From Mycobacterium stomatepiae (lineage in GTDB: Bacteria > Actinomycetota > Actinomycetes > Mycobacteriales > Mycobacteriaceae), in NCBI RefSeq assembly GCF_010731715.1, contig NZ_AP022587.1:2542001-2606000 (forward strand): DNA of 64,000 nucleotides, read 5' to 3'. Below the pieces are notes generated by a model. The model did not search any database and had not been told where the DNA came from. It saw nothing but the letters and a program-made list of their open reading frames with translations. Position 1 is the stretch's first letter, and the number at the start of each line of letters is the position of its first letter. The translations under genes and the position numbers were made by a program. Of this stretch, positions 20,722-30,474 are shown in pieces.

Positions 20722-22530
20722 ATGGGATTTACCAAGCCGCATTTGCCCGACGTCGAGCCAGACGATTTTCTGCAGAAGCCGTTGATGGAGCGGATGCGGA
20801 TCCTCGCGACCGAATGGGCCGAGAACGGCTTCGGCGCACCGCGGATGGTCCACACCATTTACATCGTCAAGCTGGTCTTCTTCTTCGCGTTCGGCGGCAT
20901 CGCCATCGCTACGACGACGTCCGGCCTGCCCGCCTTCTGGCATGTCACCGAATGGTGGAATCAGCCGGTCGTCTATCAGAAGGTCATTCTGTGGACGGTG
21001 CTGCTGGAAGCCATTGGCGTGGCCGGCTCGTGGGGGCCACTGGCCGGCAAGGTCAAGCCGATGACCGGCGGCATCCTGTTTTGGGCTAGACCCGGAACCA
21101 TCCGGCTACGGCCCTGGAAGTGGGTGCCGTTGACCGACGGCGACCGCCGCACCTGGTCGGACATCGTGATCTACCTGGGGCTCTTGGTGAGCCTGGCCGT
21201 GCCGTTGCTGTCGCCTGGCGCGCACCCCGAAACGCTATCGAAAGCGTTGCCGGACAACACGTCTGGTTTGGTGAACCCGATCCTGCTCGTCGCCCCGATC
21301 GCGCTGCTGGTGTTGATCGGCCTGCGAGACAAGACCATCTTCCTGGCCGCGCGCGGCGAGCAGTACCTGCCGGTCCTGCTGGCCTTCGCCGTGCTGCCGT
21401 ACTGGAACTTCACCAACATGGTTGTCGCTTTGAAGATGGTGATCGTGGTGGTGTGGGTCGGCGGCGGCTTTTCGAAGTTCGGGAAGCACTTTTCCAATGT
21501 CATTCCGCCGATGGTCAGCAACACGATTTTCGCGCCCAAATGGGTGCGGCTCGCTCACTACCGCCAATTTCCGGCCAACCTGCGCCCGTCACGGCTTGCG
21601 GACTTCATGGCACACGTCAACGGCACGACAGTCGAGATCGTGGCCCAGCTGGTCCTGTTCTTTTCGACCAGCAAGTGGCTGACGCTGGCCGCGGCGCTGT
21701 TGATGGTGGGCTTCCACCTGTTCATCATCTCGACGTTCCCGCTCGCGGTGCCGCTGGAATGGAACGTGGTTTTCGCGTACACCACGATCTTCCTGTTTCT
21801 CGGTTTCCCGAACTGGAATGGCTACGCGCCCTGGAACATGACGCCGCCGTGGTTGGCCCTCGTCATCGCCGCCGGCCTGCTGTTCTTCCCGATCCTGGGG
21901 ACCCTGCGACCCGACAAGGTTTCGTTCCTGCCGTCGATGCGCCAGTACGCGGGGAACTGGGCCTCGGCGGTGTGGGCGTTCGCGCCGGGCGCTGAGGCCA
22001 AACTCGACCGCGTCCCCCGGTCGACGCGAAACCAGGTCGACCAGTTCGTCGACTTCGGCTATGAGCCACAGTGGGCAGAGATCACCTCGCAGCGGACGAT
22101 CGCGTGGCGCAGCATGCATAGCCAGGGCCGAGGTCTGTTCTCGCTGCTGCTGAACCACCTGCCGGACGTCGACACGCGCACGGTCCGAGAGGGCGAGTTC
22201 ATCTGCAACTCGTTGATCGGGTTCAACTTCGGCGACGGTCACCTGCACAATGAAGACTTGATCCGCGCCGTGCAGAGCCAAGCCGCCTTCGAGCCGGGCG
22301 AGTGTGTCATCGCCTGGGTGGAGTCGGAGGCCGTCGGCAGCGGAGTGCAACATTACAAGTTGATCGACGCCGCGCTCGGGGTGATCGAACGCGGGACCTG
22401 GAAGGTGGCCGACGCCGTGCAAGAACAGCCCTGGCTCCCCAACGGCCCCATCCCGACCGAGGTGACATGGTCGCTTCGAGACGGCGCGACCGGGCCGCTG
22501 GGCGGCAGCAAGCAGGGAGTGCTGACATGA
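20722..22530 (+). CDS. DUF3556 transmembrane protein
   Basis: A 602-residue protein. The N-terminal FTKPHLPDVEPDDFLQKPLMER opens the DUF3556 family. About eight to ten hydrophobic segments lie between residues 55 and 430, and the C-terminal 170 residues look soluble. AAAGGAG nine bases before the ATG at 20722 fixes the start. Its stop overlaps the ATG of the oxidoreductase gene (ATGA). No enzymatic motif is apparent. The pairing suggests that the membrane protein and the FAD enzyme act on the same lipid-like substrate; that is inference. Confidence 0.85.
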   Translation: MGFTKPHLPDVEPDDFLQKPLMERMRILATEWAENGFGAPRMVHTIYIVKLVFFFAFGGIAIATTTSGLPAFWHVTEWWNQPVVYQKVILWTVLLEAIGVAGSWGPLAGKVKPMTGGILFWARPGTIRLRPWKWVPLTDGDRRTWSDIVIYLGLLVSLAVPLLSPGAHPETLSKALPDNTSGLVNPILLVAPIALLVLIGLRDKTIFLAARGEQYLPVLLAFAVLPYWNFTNMVVALKMVIVVVWVGGGFSKFGKHFSNVIPPMVSNTIFAPKWVRLAHYRQFPANLRPSRLADFMAHVNGTTVEIVAQLVLFFSTSKWLTLAAALLMVGFHLFIISTFPLAVPLEWNVVFAYTTIFLFLGFPNWNGYAPWNMTPPWLALVIAAGLLFFPILGTLRPDKVSFLPSMRQYAGNWASAVWAFAPGAEAKLDRVPRSTRNQVDQFVDFGYEPQWAEITSQRTIAWRSMHSQGRGLFSLLLNHLPDVDTRTVREGEFICNSLIGFNFGDGHLHNEDLIRAVQSQAAFEPGECVIAWVESEAVGSGVQHYKLIDAALGVIERGTWKVADAVQEQPWLPNGPIPTEVTWSLRDGATGPLGGSKQGVLT

Positions 22531-23942
22531 GTACCGGGCTGGTCGTCGGCAGTGGGCCCAACGGGCTGGCCGCCGCGATCTGCCTGGCCGCCAAGGGCGT
22601 GCAGGTCACCGTGCTCGAAGCGGCCGACGAGGTCGGCGGCGGTACCCGCAGCACCGAGGCCATCATTCCCGGCCTGCTGCACGACCACTGTTCGGCGATT
22701 CACCCGATGGCGGTGGGCTCGCAGTTCCTGAGCGGCTTCAACCTGCAGAGGTATGGCTTGTCGTGGCGCTGGCCGGAAATCGATTGCGTCCATCCGCTCG
22801 ATGGCGGCAGCGCCGGCGTGCTGCACCGCTCGGTGGAGCAGACCGCAGCCGGACTGGGTCGCGATGGGGCGCGCTGGCGCCTGGCGTTCGGTTACTCCGC
22901 CGGCCATTTCGATGCGCTCAGCGACGACATCATGGGTCCGCTGCTGCGGATCCCCCACCATCCGCTGATGCTGGCCCGGTTCGGTGCTCCCACGGTGCTT
23001 CCGGCGTCGACGTTCGCGCGGGTGTTCCGCACCGACGAAGGCCGGGCTTTGTTCGGTGGTGTTGCGGCCCACGCCTTCCGGCCGCTGCACTACCCGATGA
23101 CCTCGGCCATCGGCATGGGCATCATCGCGGCCGGGCACCGGCACGGCTGGGCGGTGGCCGAGGGCGGATCGCAGTCGATCGCCGACGCGATGGTCGCGCT
23201 GCTGAGCGATCTGGGCGGCAAGATCGAAACCGGTGTCCGGGTGCAGAATATGTCGCAGCTGCCACCGGCCGACGTCACGATGTTCGACCTGGCACCCAGC
23301 GCGGTCGCCGGCATCCTCGGAGCCCGTCTGCCCCGCCGAATCTCGGCCGCCTTCACCAGGTTCCGGCGCGGGCCCGGCGCGTTCAAGGTCGACTTCGCCG
23401 TCGAGGGCGGGGTGCCCTGGACGAACCCGGACGCGCATCGGGCCGGCACGGTGCATCTGGCCGGCACCTTCGCGGAGCTTGCCGCGACCGAGCGGGATGT
23501 CCATGCCGGTCGCATGCCCGAGCGGCCCTTCGTGCTGATCGGTCAGCAGTACCTGGCCGATCCGCAACGCTCGGTGGGTAATACGCATCCGGTGTGGAGC
23601 TACGCGCACGTCCCCAACGGCTACACCGGCGACGCGACGGAAGCGATCATCGCCCAGATCGAGCGGTTCGCGCCAGGCTTCCGGGACCGCATCGTCGGCC
23701 ACGTCGTGCGCAGCACGACGCAGATGGCCACCTTCAACGCCAACTACGCCGGCGGCGACATCATGACCGGCTCGAAGGACATCCGCCAACTTACCTTCGG
23801 ACCACGGATTACGCTGTCGCCCTACACTATTAGCGTGCCGGGCATGTACGTCTGCTCGGCCGCCACCCCGCCCGGACCCGGCGCGCACGGGATGTGCGGC
23901 GCCAATGCCGCCAAACTCGCGCTGGCCGAGCTAAGTCGTTAG
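22527..23942 (+). CDS. phytoene desaturase-like FAD oxidoreductase
   Basis: A 471-residue flavoprotein. GSGPNGLAAAICLAAKGVQV near residue 8 is the dinucleotide-binding loop and VLEAADEVGGGTR the following RxGG-like stretch. The C-terminus AATPPGPGAHGMCGANAA is the FAD-contact motif of the CrtI/phytoene-desaturase-like family. It is coupled by a four-base overlap to the DUF3556 gene. The substrate is unknown; a polyprenyl or carotenoid-like lipid is possible. Confidence 0.86.
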   Translation: MSTGLVVGSGPNGLAAAICLAAKGVQVTVLEAADEVGGGTRSTEAIIPGLLHDHCSAIHPMAVGSQFLSGFNLQRYGLSWRWPEIDCVHPLDGGSAGVLHRSVEQTAAGLGRDGARWRLAFGYSAGHFDALSDDIMGPLLRIPHHPLMLARFGAPTVLPASTFARVFRTDEGRALFGGVAAHAFRPLHYPMTSAIGMGIIAAGHRHGWAVAEGGSQSIADAMVALLSDLGGKIETGVRVQNMSQLPPADVTMFDLAPSAVAGILGARLPRRISAAFTRFRRGPGAFKVDFAVEGGVPWTNPDAHRAGTVHLAGTFAELAATERDVHAGRMPERPFVLIGQQYLADPQRSVGNTHPVWSYAHVPNGYTGDATEAIIAQIERFAPGFRDRIVGHVVRSTTQMATFNANYAGGDIMTGSKDIRQLTFGPRITLSPYTISVPGMYVCSAATPPGPGAHGMCGANAAKLALAELSR

Positions 23943-24051
23943 GTCCGCCAGCGTAACGCTAGGGCGAAAACCCGGGGCCTTATCCCGCCGTGGCGTTGCG
24001 CGCGAGCTTGAGGACGTCACTAGTCGCGTCGTTGTCGTATTCGCTCGTGTG

Positions 24052-24813
24052 CTAGACCGTCAGGTATCCGCCGTCGACGGCGATGGTGCTGCCGGTGATG
24101 TACGACGCGGCATCGGTACACAGGAACAGCGTCGCCCCGGCGCAGTCCTGGGGTGTGCCGGGTCTGCCCAACGGTGTGTGGAAGCCGATCTCGACGTCCA
24201 GGATCTCCGGAATTCCCATGGCCGGCTGTGTCATTCGGGTGTCGATCAGGCCCGGCGCGATGGCGTTGACGCGGATTCCGTCGGTCGCCCACCGGCGTGA
24301 GAGGTTCATCGTCAGCGCGACGAGGCCCATCTTCGATGAGGCATATCCCGGGACGAACACCGCCGAGCGGAACGCGGACCTCGAGACGATGCTGACGACA
24401 CTGGCGCCGCCGGGCGCCTTGCTCGCCTTCAGGAGGTCGTGGCAGCGCATGGTTAATCGCATGGGGCCCAACATGTTCTGCGCCACCGACGCGACGTAGC
24501 CGTCGGGATCGTATTCGTCGCCGGCGGGATACGGACCACCGGCGTTGTTGATCAAGACGTCGAGTTCATCGAGTGAGTCCGCCAGCGCGTCGACGGCGTC
24601 GGGATCCTGGATCTTGCACTGGCGGTAGGTGAATGGTCTCAGATCCGCCTCGGGATAATCCGCGGTCGACGCGCGGGTACCGGTCACCGTAACGGCCGCG
24701 CCCGCCTTGGCGAACTCGGCGGCGATCGCGTTGCCGATGCCGCTGGTGCCACCGGTCACCAGCACGTGGGCGCCGGTGAAGTCGAACCTGATGGAGTTCA
24801 TGATACCGGCCAT
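24052..24813 (-). CDS. short-chain dehydrogenase/reductase
   Basis: A 253-residue classical SDR. GGTSGIG is the cofactor motif, NNAGGPYP the structural motif, and SIVSRSA with YASSK give the catalytic Ser-Tyr-Lys. The C-terminal TGSTIAVDGGYLTV is standard. Starts at 24813 or at the in-frame ATG 24801. It is divergent from the SDR remnant and TetR gene, with a palindrome between them, so the TetR protein may control it. Confidence 0.88.
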   Translation of the reverse strand: MAGIMNSIRFDFTGAHVLVTGGTSGIGNAIAAEFAKAGAAVTVTGTRASTADYPEADLRPFTYRQCKIQDPDAVDALADSLDELDVLINNAGGPYPAGDEYDPDGYVASVAQNMLGPMRLTMRCHDLLKASKAPGGASVVSIVSRSAFRSAVFVPGYASSKMGLVALTMNLSRRWATDGIRVNAIAPGLIDTRMTQPAMGIPEILDVEIGFHTPLGRPGTPQDCAGATLFLCTDAASYITGSTIAVDGGYLTV

Positions 24814-24823
24814 GACTTGCGAT

Positions 24824-24841
24824 CCTCTACATTTCTAGAGG
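24824..24841. promoter_or_regulatory. palindromic operator between divergent SDR and TetR loci
   Basis: CCTCTA at 24824-24829 and TAGAGG at 24836-24841 are perfect inverted arms separated by six bases. The site lies 10 bases upstream of one SDR start and 14 bases upstream of the ATG that opens the SDR remnant on the other strand. This is the expected place and size for a TetR-type operator. Binding by the adjacent regulator is inferred. Confidence 0.55.
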
Positions 24842-24855
24842 TAAAGTCAATATCC

Positions 24856-24951
24856 ATGGGACTGCGCGGCCTCGCCTTCCTGCTGTCCGAGGAAGGCGAA
24901 TGGATCAACGGCCAGGTCGTCAACATCGACGGCGGTACCGTCCTTCGATGA
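24856..24951 (+). pseudogene. C-terminal remnant of a second SDR
   Basis: The 31 codons from ATG 24856 read FLLSEEGEWINGQVVNIDGG and end at TGA. This is the last segment of a classical SDR (cofactor-side C-terminus); the Rossmann core and active site are gone. The TGA overlaps the TetR gene's ATG by four bases, so the lost enzyme was once co-translated with the regulator. The ATG may be the gene's own start codon joined to its tail, or coincidence. Confidence 0.65.
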
Positions 24952-25574
24952 CCATGGCCGGCAAGCGATCCCGGAAACGCAACGGCGACGAACGCCGACG
25001 CGCACTGTGTGACGCCGCGATCCAGGTGCTGGCCGAGCAGGGCTCCCGCGGCCTGACGCATGGGCAGGTCGATCGCTGCGCTGGAGTGCCGGGGGGCACC
25101 ACGTCGTACTACTACCGGACCCGAGCGGCGCTGTTGCGTGGCGTCGGCTGGCGGGTCGCGGAAATCGACGTCGCCAACTTGCAATCGGTGATCGACGAAC
25201 CGCTCGACCCGCTCGCGCCGTTCGCGCATCTGGCGCAGCTGACCATGATGCAGGCGCAAGGGCACGGTCTGATGCTGAACCGGGCGCGGCATGAATTGCT
25301 GCTGGGGGCGCTGCGCGATCCCGGGCTCGCCGAGACGTCACGGACCTTCGTCGCCCGGATCAACGCGATGGCCCACGAGGCGATCGCCCACCTACAGCCG
25401 GCCACCGACGACCCCGAACTGCTCGACGCGCAGACGACGGCCGTCACCACCTTCATCGCGGGCGTGTTCACCCGGCTGGCCGGCGGAGACCGCACCATCA
25501 GCAACGTCGAGCAACTCACCCGGCTGCTGGCAGCCGTCGCCACCGCGGTCTCGCTGCAGCGGGCAAAAACATAG
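24948..25574 (+). CDS. TetR-family transcriptional regulator
   Basis: A 208-residue regulator. Residues about 12-60 form the DNA-binding domain with RRRALCDAAIQVLAEQGSRGL and GVPGGTTSYYYRTRAALL, the latter being the recognition helix type seen in the TetR_17-like group. The ligand domain has no recognisable signature. It overlaps the SDR remnant by four bases and was probably the last gene of an SDR-TetR pair autoregulated from the palindrome upstream. Confidence 0.88.
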   Translation: MTMAGKRSRKRNGDERRRALCDAAIQVLAEQGSRGLTHGQVDRCAGVPGGTTSYYYRTRAALLRGVGWRVAEIDVANLQSVIDEPLDPLAPFAHLAQLTMMQAQGHGLMLNRARHELLLGALRDPGLAETSRTFVARINAMAHEAIAHLQPATDDPELLDAQTTAVTTFIAGVFTRLAGGDRTISNVEQLTRLLAAVATAVSLQRAKT

Positions 25575-25642
25575 CGGCGAAAAGCCCTATGCAGTCGCCT
25601 GACAAGCCCTAGCCTTGTCGCTGACGTACCACGGAGGATTGG

Positions 25643-25879
25643 ATGAACATGAAGCGACTCTTTGCCGCAGGTGTGCTGGCTTTCGCGGGAATGATGACGG
25701 CCGGACTGGGCGTCAGCAACGCCGACACGATTCAGACCGAGGGCAGTTATCCGACGCGGGAGGCCTGTCAGGACGCCGGCCCGGGCGTGAAGGCCACGAC
25801 ACCCGGCGGCTGGAACAACTTCTGGTGTGTTCCGGACCGGACGACTCAGGGCAACTGGCGGCTGGTTCTCAGCAACTAG
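25643..25879 (+). CDS. small secreted protein
   Basis: A 78-residue protein with a clear signal peptide (MKRLFAAGVLAFAGMMTAGL, likely cleavage after VSNA). The mature part of about 50 residues has two cysteines (ACQDAG and FWCVPD) that could form one disulfide. It ends WRLVLSN. A strong ACGGAGGA sequence precedes the ATG. It resembles small mycobacterial exported proteins without known function. It overlaps the convergent dehydrogenase gene by four bases. Confidence 0.8.
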   Translation: MNMKRLFAAGVLAFAGMMTAGLGVSNADTIQTEGSYPTREACQDAGPGVKATTPGGWNNFWCVPDRTTQGNWRLVLSN

Positions 25880-26742
25880 TACGTGTAGAAGCCCTCGCCG
25901 GTTTTGATACCGAGCTTGCCGGCGTCGATTTGGGACTGCAGCAGGTCCCGCACGTTCTTCGGCAGGTGTGGACTCTCTGCGGCGTAGTGGTTTTCGATGT
26001 CGAGCACGACGTCGAGGCCGACCAGGTCCATCATCTGAAACGGTCCGACCGGCACGCCCAAGGCGAGCTTGAACAATCGGTCGATGTCCTCGGGGCGTCC
26101 CACGCCCTCGGCAACCACGGCGAGCGACTCGCGCTTGATGGCCGCCCAGATCCGATTGAAGATGAAACCCGTGCTTTCCTTGCGTACTTCGAAGGGATGC
26201 AGGCCGAATTCGGGCAGCACGGCCAGCAGGGTGTCCAGCACGCTGCGTGCGGTCTCGCCGTCGGACATCAACTCGACTGCGTTGATATCCGGCGGCATGT
26301 AGAAGTGCGTGCTGCAGAAACGTGTTTTGTCCCTGATCTTTTCGGCCATCATCCGCGACGGGATGGACGACGAGTTGGTCCCGAAGATGGCGCCCATCGG
26401 CGCGGCCTGGTCGATCTCGTCCCACAACGGAATCTTGATCTCGAGCTTCTCCGGGACCGATTCGACGACCAGCCATGCGTCGTCCAACGCCTCGCCGAGC
26501 GACCCGGTGGCGGTCACCGTTCCAGCCTCGCCAAATCCTCGGTCGTCCAACAACTTCGGTAGCGCCTGAGCCACGTATTGCGTCGCTTCGTCACGCTGTT
26601 CTTCGCGCCGCGCGTAGATTCGCACAATGCCGCCGCGGGTGGCGAACATCAGGGCGATGCGACGGCCCAGCGTGCCCGCTCCGATCACCGCGACGGGCCG
26701 GTTTTGGATGTCTTCGAATGTATATGTGTACGAACCAGTCAC
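25876..26742 (-). CDS. 3-hydroxyacyl-CoA dehydrogenase
   Basis: A 288-residue NAD-dependent dehydrogenase. VAVIGAGTLGRRIA is the NAD loop. SVPEKLEIK, FGTNSSSIP and STHFYMPP are hallmarks of 3-hydroxyacyl-CoA dehydrogenases, with the catalytic His in STHF. The C-terminal domain has KESTGFIFNRIW. It oxidises 3-hydroxyacyl-CoA (for example hydroxybutyryl-CoA) in beta-oxidation or a related pathway. The start is a GTG at 26742. The 222 bases after it (26743-26964) hold nothing I recognise. Confidence 0.88.
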   Translation of the reverse strand: MTGSYTYTFEDIQNRPVAVIGAGTLGRRIALMFATRGGIVRIYARREEQRDEATQYVAQALPKLLDDRGFGEAGTVTATGSLGEALDDAWLVVESVPEKLEIKIPLWDEIDQAAPMGAIFGTNSSSIPSRMMAEKIRDKTRFCSTHFYMPPDINAVELMSDGETARSVLDTLLAVLPEFGLHPFEVRKESTGFIFNRIWAAIKRESLAVVAEGVGRPEDIDRLFKLALGVPVGPFQMMDLVGLDVVLDIENHYAAESPHLPKNVRDLLQSQIDAGKLGIKTGEGFYTY

Positions 26743-26964
26743 ATACGCATGCTAGATCCCCATCGGCGCGAGTGGATCCGTCGATCATCGACAAAGATTC
26801 GCCGAATGTTGTCCCGCGCAGACAATAAACCTTGGGTGTTATTTTTGCGGGCCTCTGAGCGACTATCGCCGTGAGTTCACACTCGTTAAATCTCTTGTGC
26901 CACTTGTGTTTCTGTGGTCACAGGGCGGGGTTTTGTGTCGGTGGGTCGATCTAGTTTGGTCGGT

Positions 26965-28327
26965 ATGAGTACGGGTGTGATCGTCGACGGGGAAGCCATG
27001 GTGGCGGCCTTCGATGTGCTGACCGCCGCGATCGAGACCATCAACGGGTTCGACAAACAGATGCTACGCACCCCCGAGCGACTGGCCATGCTGCGCCGCT
27101 ACGAGCAGGCACAACGACAACTATCCGCCGGCCAACACCCGCTGATCAACGGGCTCGCCCAGGACGCCACCCCGGCGGAGTTGGGCGGCACACTGTCCCA
27201 TGCGATCGCCGACGCCACCCTGATCAGCCGCGCCGACGCCGGCCGCCGGGTCCGCGAAGCCGCCGACCTCGGGGAGCGACGCGCCCTGACCGGTGAACCG
27301 TTGCCGCCGGTGTTGGCCGCCACCGCCACCGCGCAAAGGGCCGGAAAGCTGGGTCGCGAGCATGTCGCGGTGATTCGGCGCTTCTACCATCAGCTGCCGG
27401 GCTGGATCGACATCGAGACCCGCACCGCCGCCGAAGCCGACCTCGCCCGCCTAGCCACCCAATACCGCCCCGACCAGCTGATCGGATTCGCCGAGCACGT
27501 GATGAATTGCCTGAACCCGGACGGCAACTTCACCGACGACGACCGGGCACATCGCCGCGGGGTGACCCTGGGCAACCAGCAAGCCGACGGCATGTCCGCC
27601 CTCAGTGGTTGGCTCACCCCCCCAAGCCCGCGCCTCGCTGGAGGCCGTGCTGGCCAAATTCGCCGCCCCCGGCATATGCAACCCCGACGACCACACCCCC
27701 TGCGTCGACGGCGCACCGTCCCAGGACGCGATCGATCACGACCCCCGCTCGGCGGCGCAGCGCCATCACGACGGCCTCAACGCCGCCCTCCGTGCCGTGC
27801 TCGCTAGCGGGGAGTTGGGTCAGCACAATGGGCTGCCCGCCTCGATCATCGTCTCGACCACCCTGACCGAACTCGAAGCCGCCGCCGGCCACGGCCTCAC
27901 CGGCGGCGGAACCCGGCTCCCCATCTCCGATGTGATCCGCCTGGCCCGCCACGCGCATCACTACCTCGCCATCTTCGACCAGGGCCAACCCGTCGCGCTG
28001 TATCACACCAAACGCCTGGCCTCACCCGGACAACGAATCGTGCTGTACGCCAAAGACCGCGGCTGCACCGTCGGCGGCTACTACTGCGAAATCCACCACA
28101 TCACCGACTACGCAACCTGCCACACCACCAACATCGACAACCTCACCCTGGCCTGCGGCACCCACCACCGACTCCTACAACCCCACGGCTGGACCACCCG
28201 CAAACACCCCAACGGCACCACCGAATGGATCCCCCCACCCCACCTCGACAAAGGCCAACCCCGCACCAACACCTACCACCACCCCAACAAACTCCTCCAC
28301 AACCCAGACGACGACGAGACGGCATAA
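26965..28327 (+). pseudogene. 13E12-repeat family protein (DUF222/HNH), frameshifted in a C7 tract
   Basis: Two plus-strand frames make one protein of about 453 residues. The N-terminal DUF222 part (from ATG 26965: GVIVDGEAMVAAFDVL, later [10 protein letters not shown]) runs into a run of seven C at 27617-27623. With six C the frame would read [16 protein letters not shown] and continue in the second frame. That part ends in an HNH nuclease motif (CEIHHITDY, then [12 protein letters not shown]). These elements are the REP13E12 type of mycobacterial repeat. Either a real +1 change or a homopolymer sequencing error. Confidence 0.85.
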
Positions 28328-28362
28328 AATGCTCGCCACGTGTCACAAAAACCGTGTGAGGG

Positions 28363-29127
28363 CTATAACAGCGTGATCTGCTCGGGCTGCGGTTCGGCCG
28401 GCTCGAGCAGCTGGGGCCCGTTATTGCGGATGCTGTTCACCAGCCGCGACACCTCGCGCAGCTCGATGCCACGCACATCCGGCACATGCGTCAGCAGCTC
28501 GGTGTCCAGCGGGGCATCGGGATCCAACCAGGCGTCCCAGTCACGCTCGGCCAGAATCAACGGCATCCGGTCGTGGACCCCGGCCAGCTCCCCCACGGCG
28601 TCGGTGGTGATGATCGTGCAGCTCAGCAGCAGGTCCGCCTCCTTGTCGGGTTTCCAGACCGACCACAGGCCCGCCATGAACAGCGGCTCGCCGTCCTCGC
28701 GATGCATGAAGAACGGCGTCTTCGCGCTCTTCTTGCCCGCGGCGTCGTCCGGATTTGGCCGCCATTCGTACCAGCCGTCCATCGGCACCAGGCAACGCTT
28801 GCTCTTGGCCGAACCGCGGAAGGCCGGCGAGGTCGCCACCTTGTCGGAGCGGGCGTTGATGAGCAGCGGACCCTTGGAATCCGGGCTGCCGTCGGGACCG
28901 GCCTTGACCCACGGCGGAACCAGCCCCCAGCGCATCAGCCGCACCCGGCGAGTCGGCTCGTCGTCCGGCTCACTGTGGCGGCACACCACCGTCGCGACCG
29001 TGGTCGTCGGGGCGACGTTGTAGTTGGGCTCGCTCGCGCGCTCCGAGCTACCGGTAGCTTCGTCGATCGCCTTGATCTTCTCGGCCAGCAGGGCCGGATC
29101 CGTCGTGACCGCAAACCGTCCACACAT
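28363..29127 (-). CDS. SRAP (HMCES-like) abasic-site protein
   Basis: A 254-residue SOS-response-associated peptidase. It starts MCGRFAV, so that after Met removal Cys2 is N-terminal, as needed to cross-link abasic sites in single-stranded [29 protein letters not shown], and HDRMPLIL carry the conserved Asn, Glu and His of the active site. It protects abasic DNA from strand breaks. The open frame extends to 29229, but only the MCGRF start gives an active protein. Divergent from aroA with a 54-base gap. Confidence 0.93.
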   Translation of the reverse strand: MCGRFAVTTDPALLAEKIKAIDEATGSSERASEPNYNVAPTTTVATVVCRHSEPDDEPTRRVRLMRWGLVPPWVKAGPDGSPDSKGPLLINARSDKVATSPAFRGSAKSKRCLVPMDGWYEWRPNPDDAAGKKSAKTPFFMHREDGEPLFMAGLWSVWKPDKEADLLLSCTIITTDAVGELAGVHDRMPLILAERDWDAWLDPDAPLDTELLTHVPDVRGIELREVSRLVNSIRNNGPQLLEPAEPQPEQITLL

Positions 29128-29181
29128 GACATCCATGGTGCCCGGTACCCACGACACCCGCCGACACGGCAGGATGAAGCC

Positions 29182-30474
29182 GTGAGCACCGACCCCTGGA
29201 CGGCCCCCATCGCGCCGACGCCGGTGCACGCGACCGTGACCGTGCCGGGCTCGAAATCGCAGACCAACCGGGCGCTGGTGCTCGCGGGACTGTCCAGCGC
29301 GCAGGGCCAGAGCGCGTCGACGATCGGCGGCGCGCTGCGCAGCCGCGATACCGACCTGATGATCGGTGCGTTGGCCGCGCTGGGCCTGCGGGTGGACGGC
29401 GACGGCACCGAACTGACGGTCAGCGGCCGGCTCGACCCCGGCCCCGGCGCGCGCGTGGACTGCGGCCTGGCCGGCACGGTGTTGCGCTTCGTTCCACCGC
29501 TGGCGGCGCTGGCCAACGCAGCGGTGGAATTCGACGGCGACGACCAGGCCCGGGGCCGGCCGATCGCTCCGTTACTGGACGCGCTGCGCGACCTGGGTGT
29601 CCCGATCGAGGGCACCGGTCTGCCGTTCCGGGTGCTGGGCAGCGGATCGGTCGCCGGCGGCACCGTGGCCATCGACGCGTCGGGGTCGTCGCAGTTCGTC
29701 TCCGGCCTGTTGCTGTGCGGGGCGTCGTTCAGCAACGGCCTGACCGTCGTGCACACCGGGACGTCGCTGCCGTCGCAGCCGCATATCGCGATGACGACAG
29801 TGATGTTGCGCCAAGGCGGAGTCGACATCGACGATTCGGTGCCCAACCGCTGGCAGGTGCATCCCGGCACGGTCGCGGCCCGGCACTGGGACGTCGAACC
29901 CGACCTCACCAACGCGGTTCCGTTCCTGTCGGCGGCCGTCGTCACCGGCGGTACGGTACGCATCACCGGATGGCCGTCGACCAGCGTGCAACCCGCCGGC
30001 GACATTCTGGATGTCTTGGGCGAGCTGAATGCCGTTGTCACCCAGACTGATTCATATCTCGAAGTGCAGGGCTCGGAGGACGGCTACGGAGGATTTGATG
30101 TCGACCTGCGCGCGGTCGGCGAACTGACGCCGTCGGTCGCCGCGCTGGCGGCACTGGCCACCCCGGGGTCGGTGTCGCGGCTTTCCGGCATCGCCCATCT
30201 GCGCGGCCACGAGACCGACCGGCTGGCCGCGCTTAGCGCCGAGATCAACCGGCTGGGGGGTGACTGCCAGGAGACCGCCGACGGCCTGGTGATCACCTCG
30301 ACACCACTGCACTCCGGCATCTGGCGCGCGTATGCCGACCACCGGATGGCGATGGCCGGCGCGATCGTCGGGCTGCGGGTAACCGGAGTTGAGATCGACG
30401 ACATCGGCGCCACCACAAAGACATTGCCGGAATTCGCTCAGCTGTGGGCACGCATGCTGGAGTCCAACGTTTGA
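29182..30474 (+). CDS. aroA: 3-phosphoshikimate 1-carboxyvinyltransferase (EPSP synthase)
   Basis: A 430-residue enzyme of the shikimate pathway, joining shikimate-3-phosphate and phosphoenolpyruvate. [17 protein letters not shown] is the N-terminal substrate motif, GLAGTVLRF the PEP loop, and [11 protein letters not shown] and [10 protein letters not shown] the C-terminal active-site motifs. GTG at 29182 was chosen because upstream residues are antisense to the SRAP gene. Its stop overlaps the TTG of rsgA (TTGA). Confidence 0.94.
   Translation: MSTDPWTAPIAPTPVHATVTVPGSKSQTNRALVLAGLSSAQGQSASTIGGALRSRDTDLMIGALAALGLRVDGDGTELTVSGRLDPGPGARVDCGLAGTVLRFVPPLAALANAAVEFDGDDQARGRPIAPLLDALRDLGVPIEGTGLPFRVLGSGSVAGGTVAIDASGSSQFVSGLLLCGASFSNGLTVVHTGTSLPSQPHIAMTTVMLRQGGVDIDDSVPNRWQVHPGTVAARHWDVEPDLTNAVPFLSAAVVTGGTVRITGWPSTSVQPAGDILDVLGELNAVVTQTDSYLEVQGSEDGYGGFDVDLRAVGELTPSVAALAALATPGSVSRLSGIAHLRGHETDRLAALSAEINRLGGDCQETADGLVITSTPLHSGIWRAYADHRMAMAGAIVGLRVTGVEIDDIGATTKTLPEFAQLWARMLESNV

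Noticed and set aside
22353..23888. 511-codon minus frame opposite the CrtI-like gene
   Set aside because: Low-complexity Arg/His-rich translation, typical shadow.
26795..26860. Possible terminator upstream of the 13E12 element
   Set aside because: Only short, interrupted complementary arms (CCCGC/GCGGG) with a large loop; too weak.
26965..28327. Programmed ribosomal frameshift in the 13E12 gene
   Set aside because: A C7 run can cause slippage, but no stimulatory structure or family precedent is visible; a plain indel is simpler.
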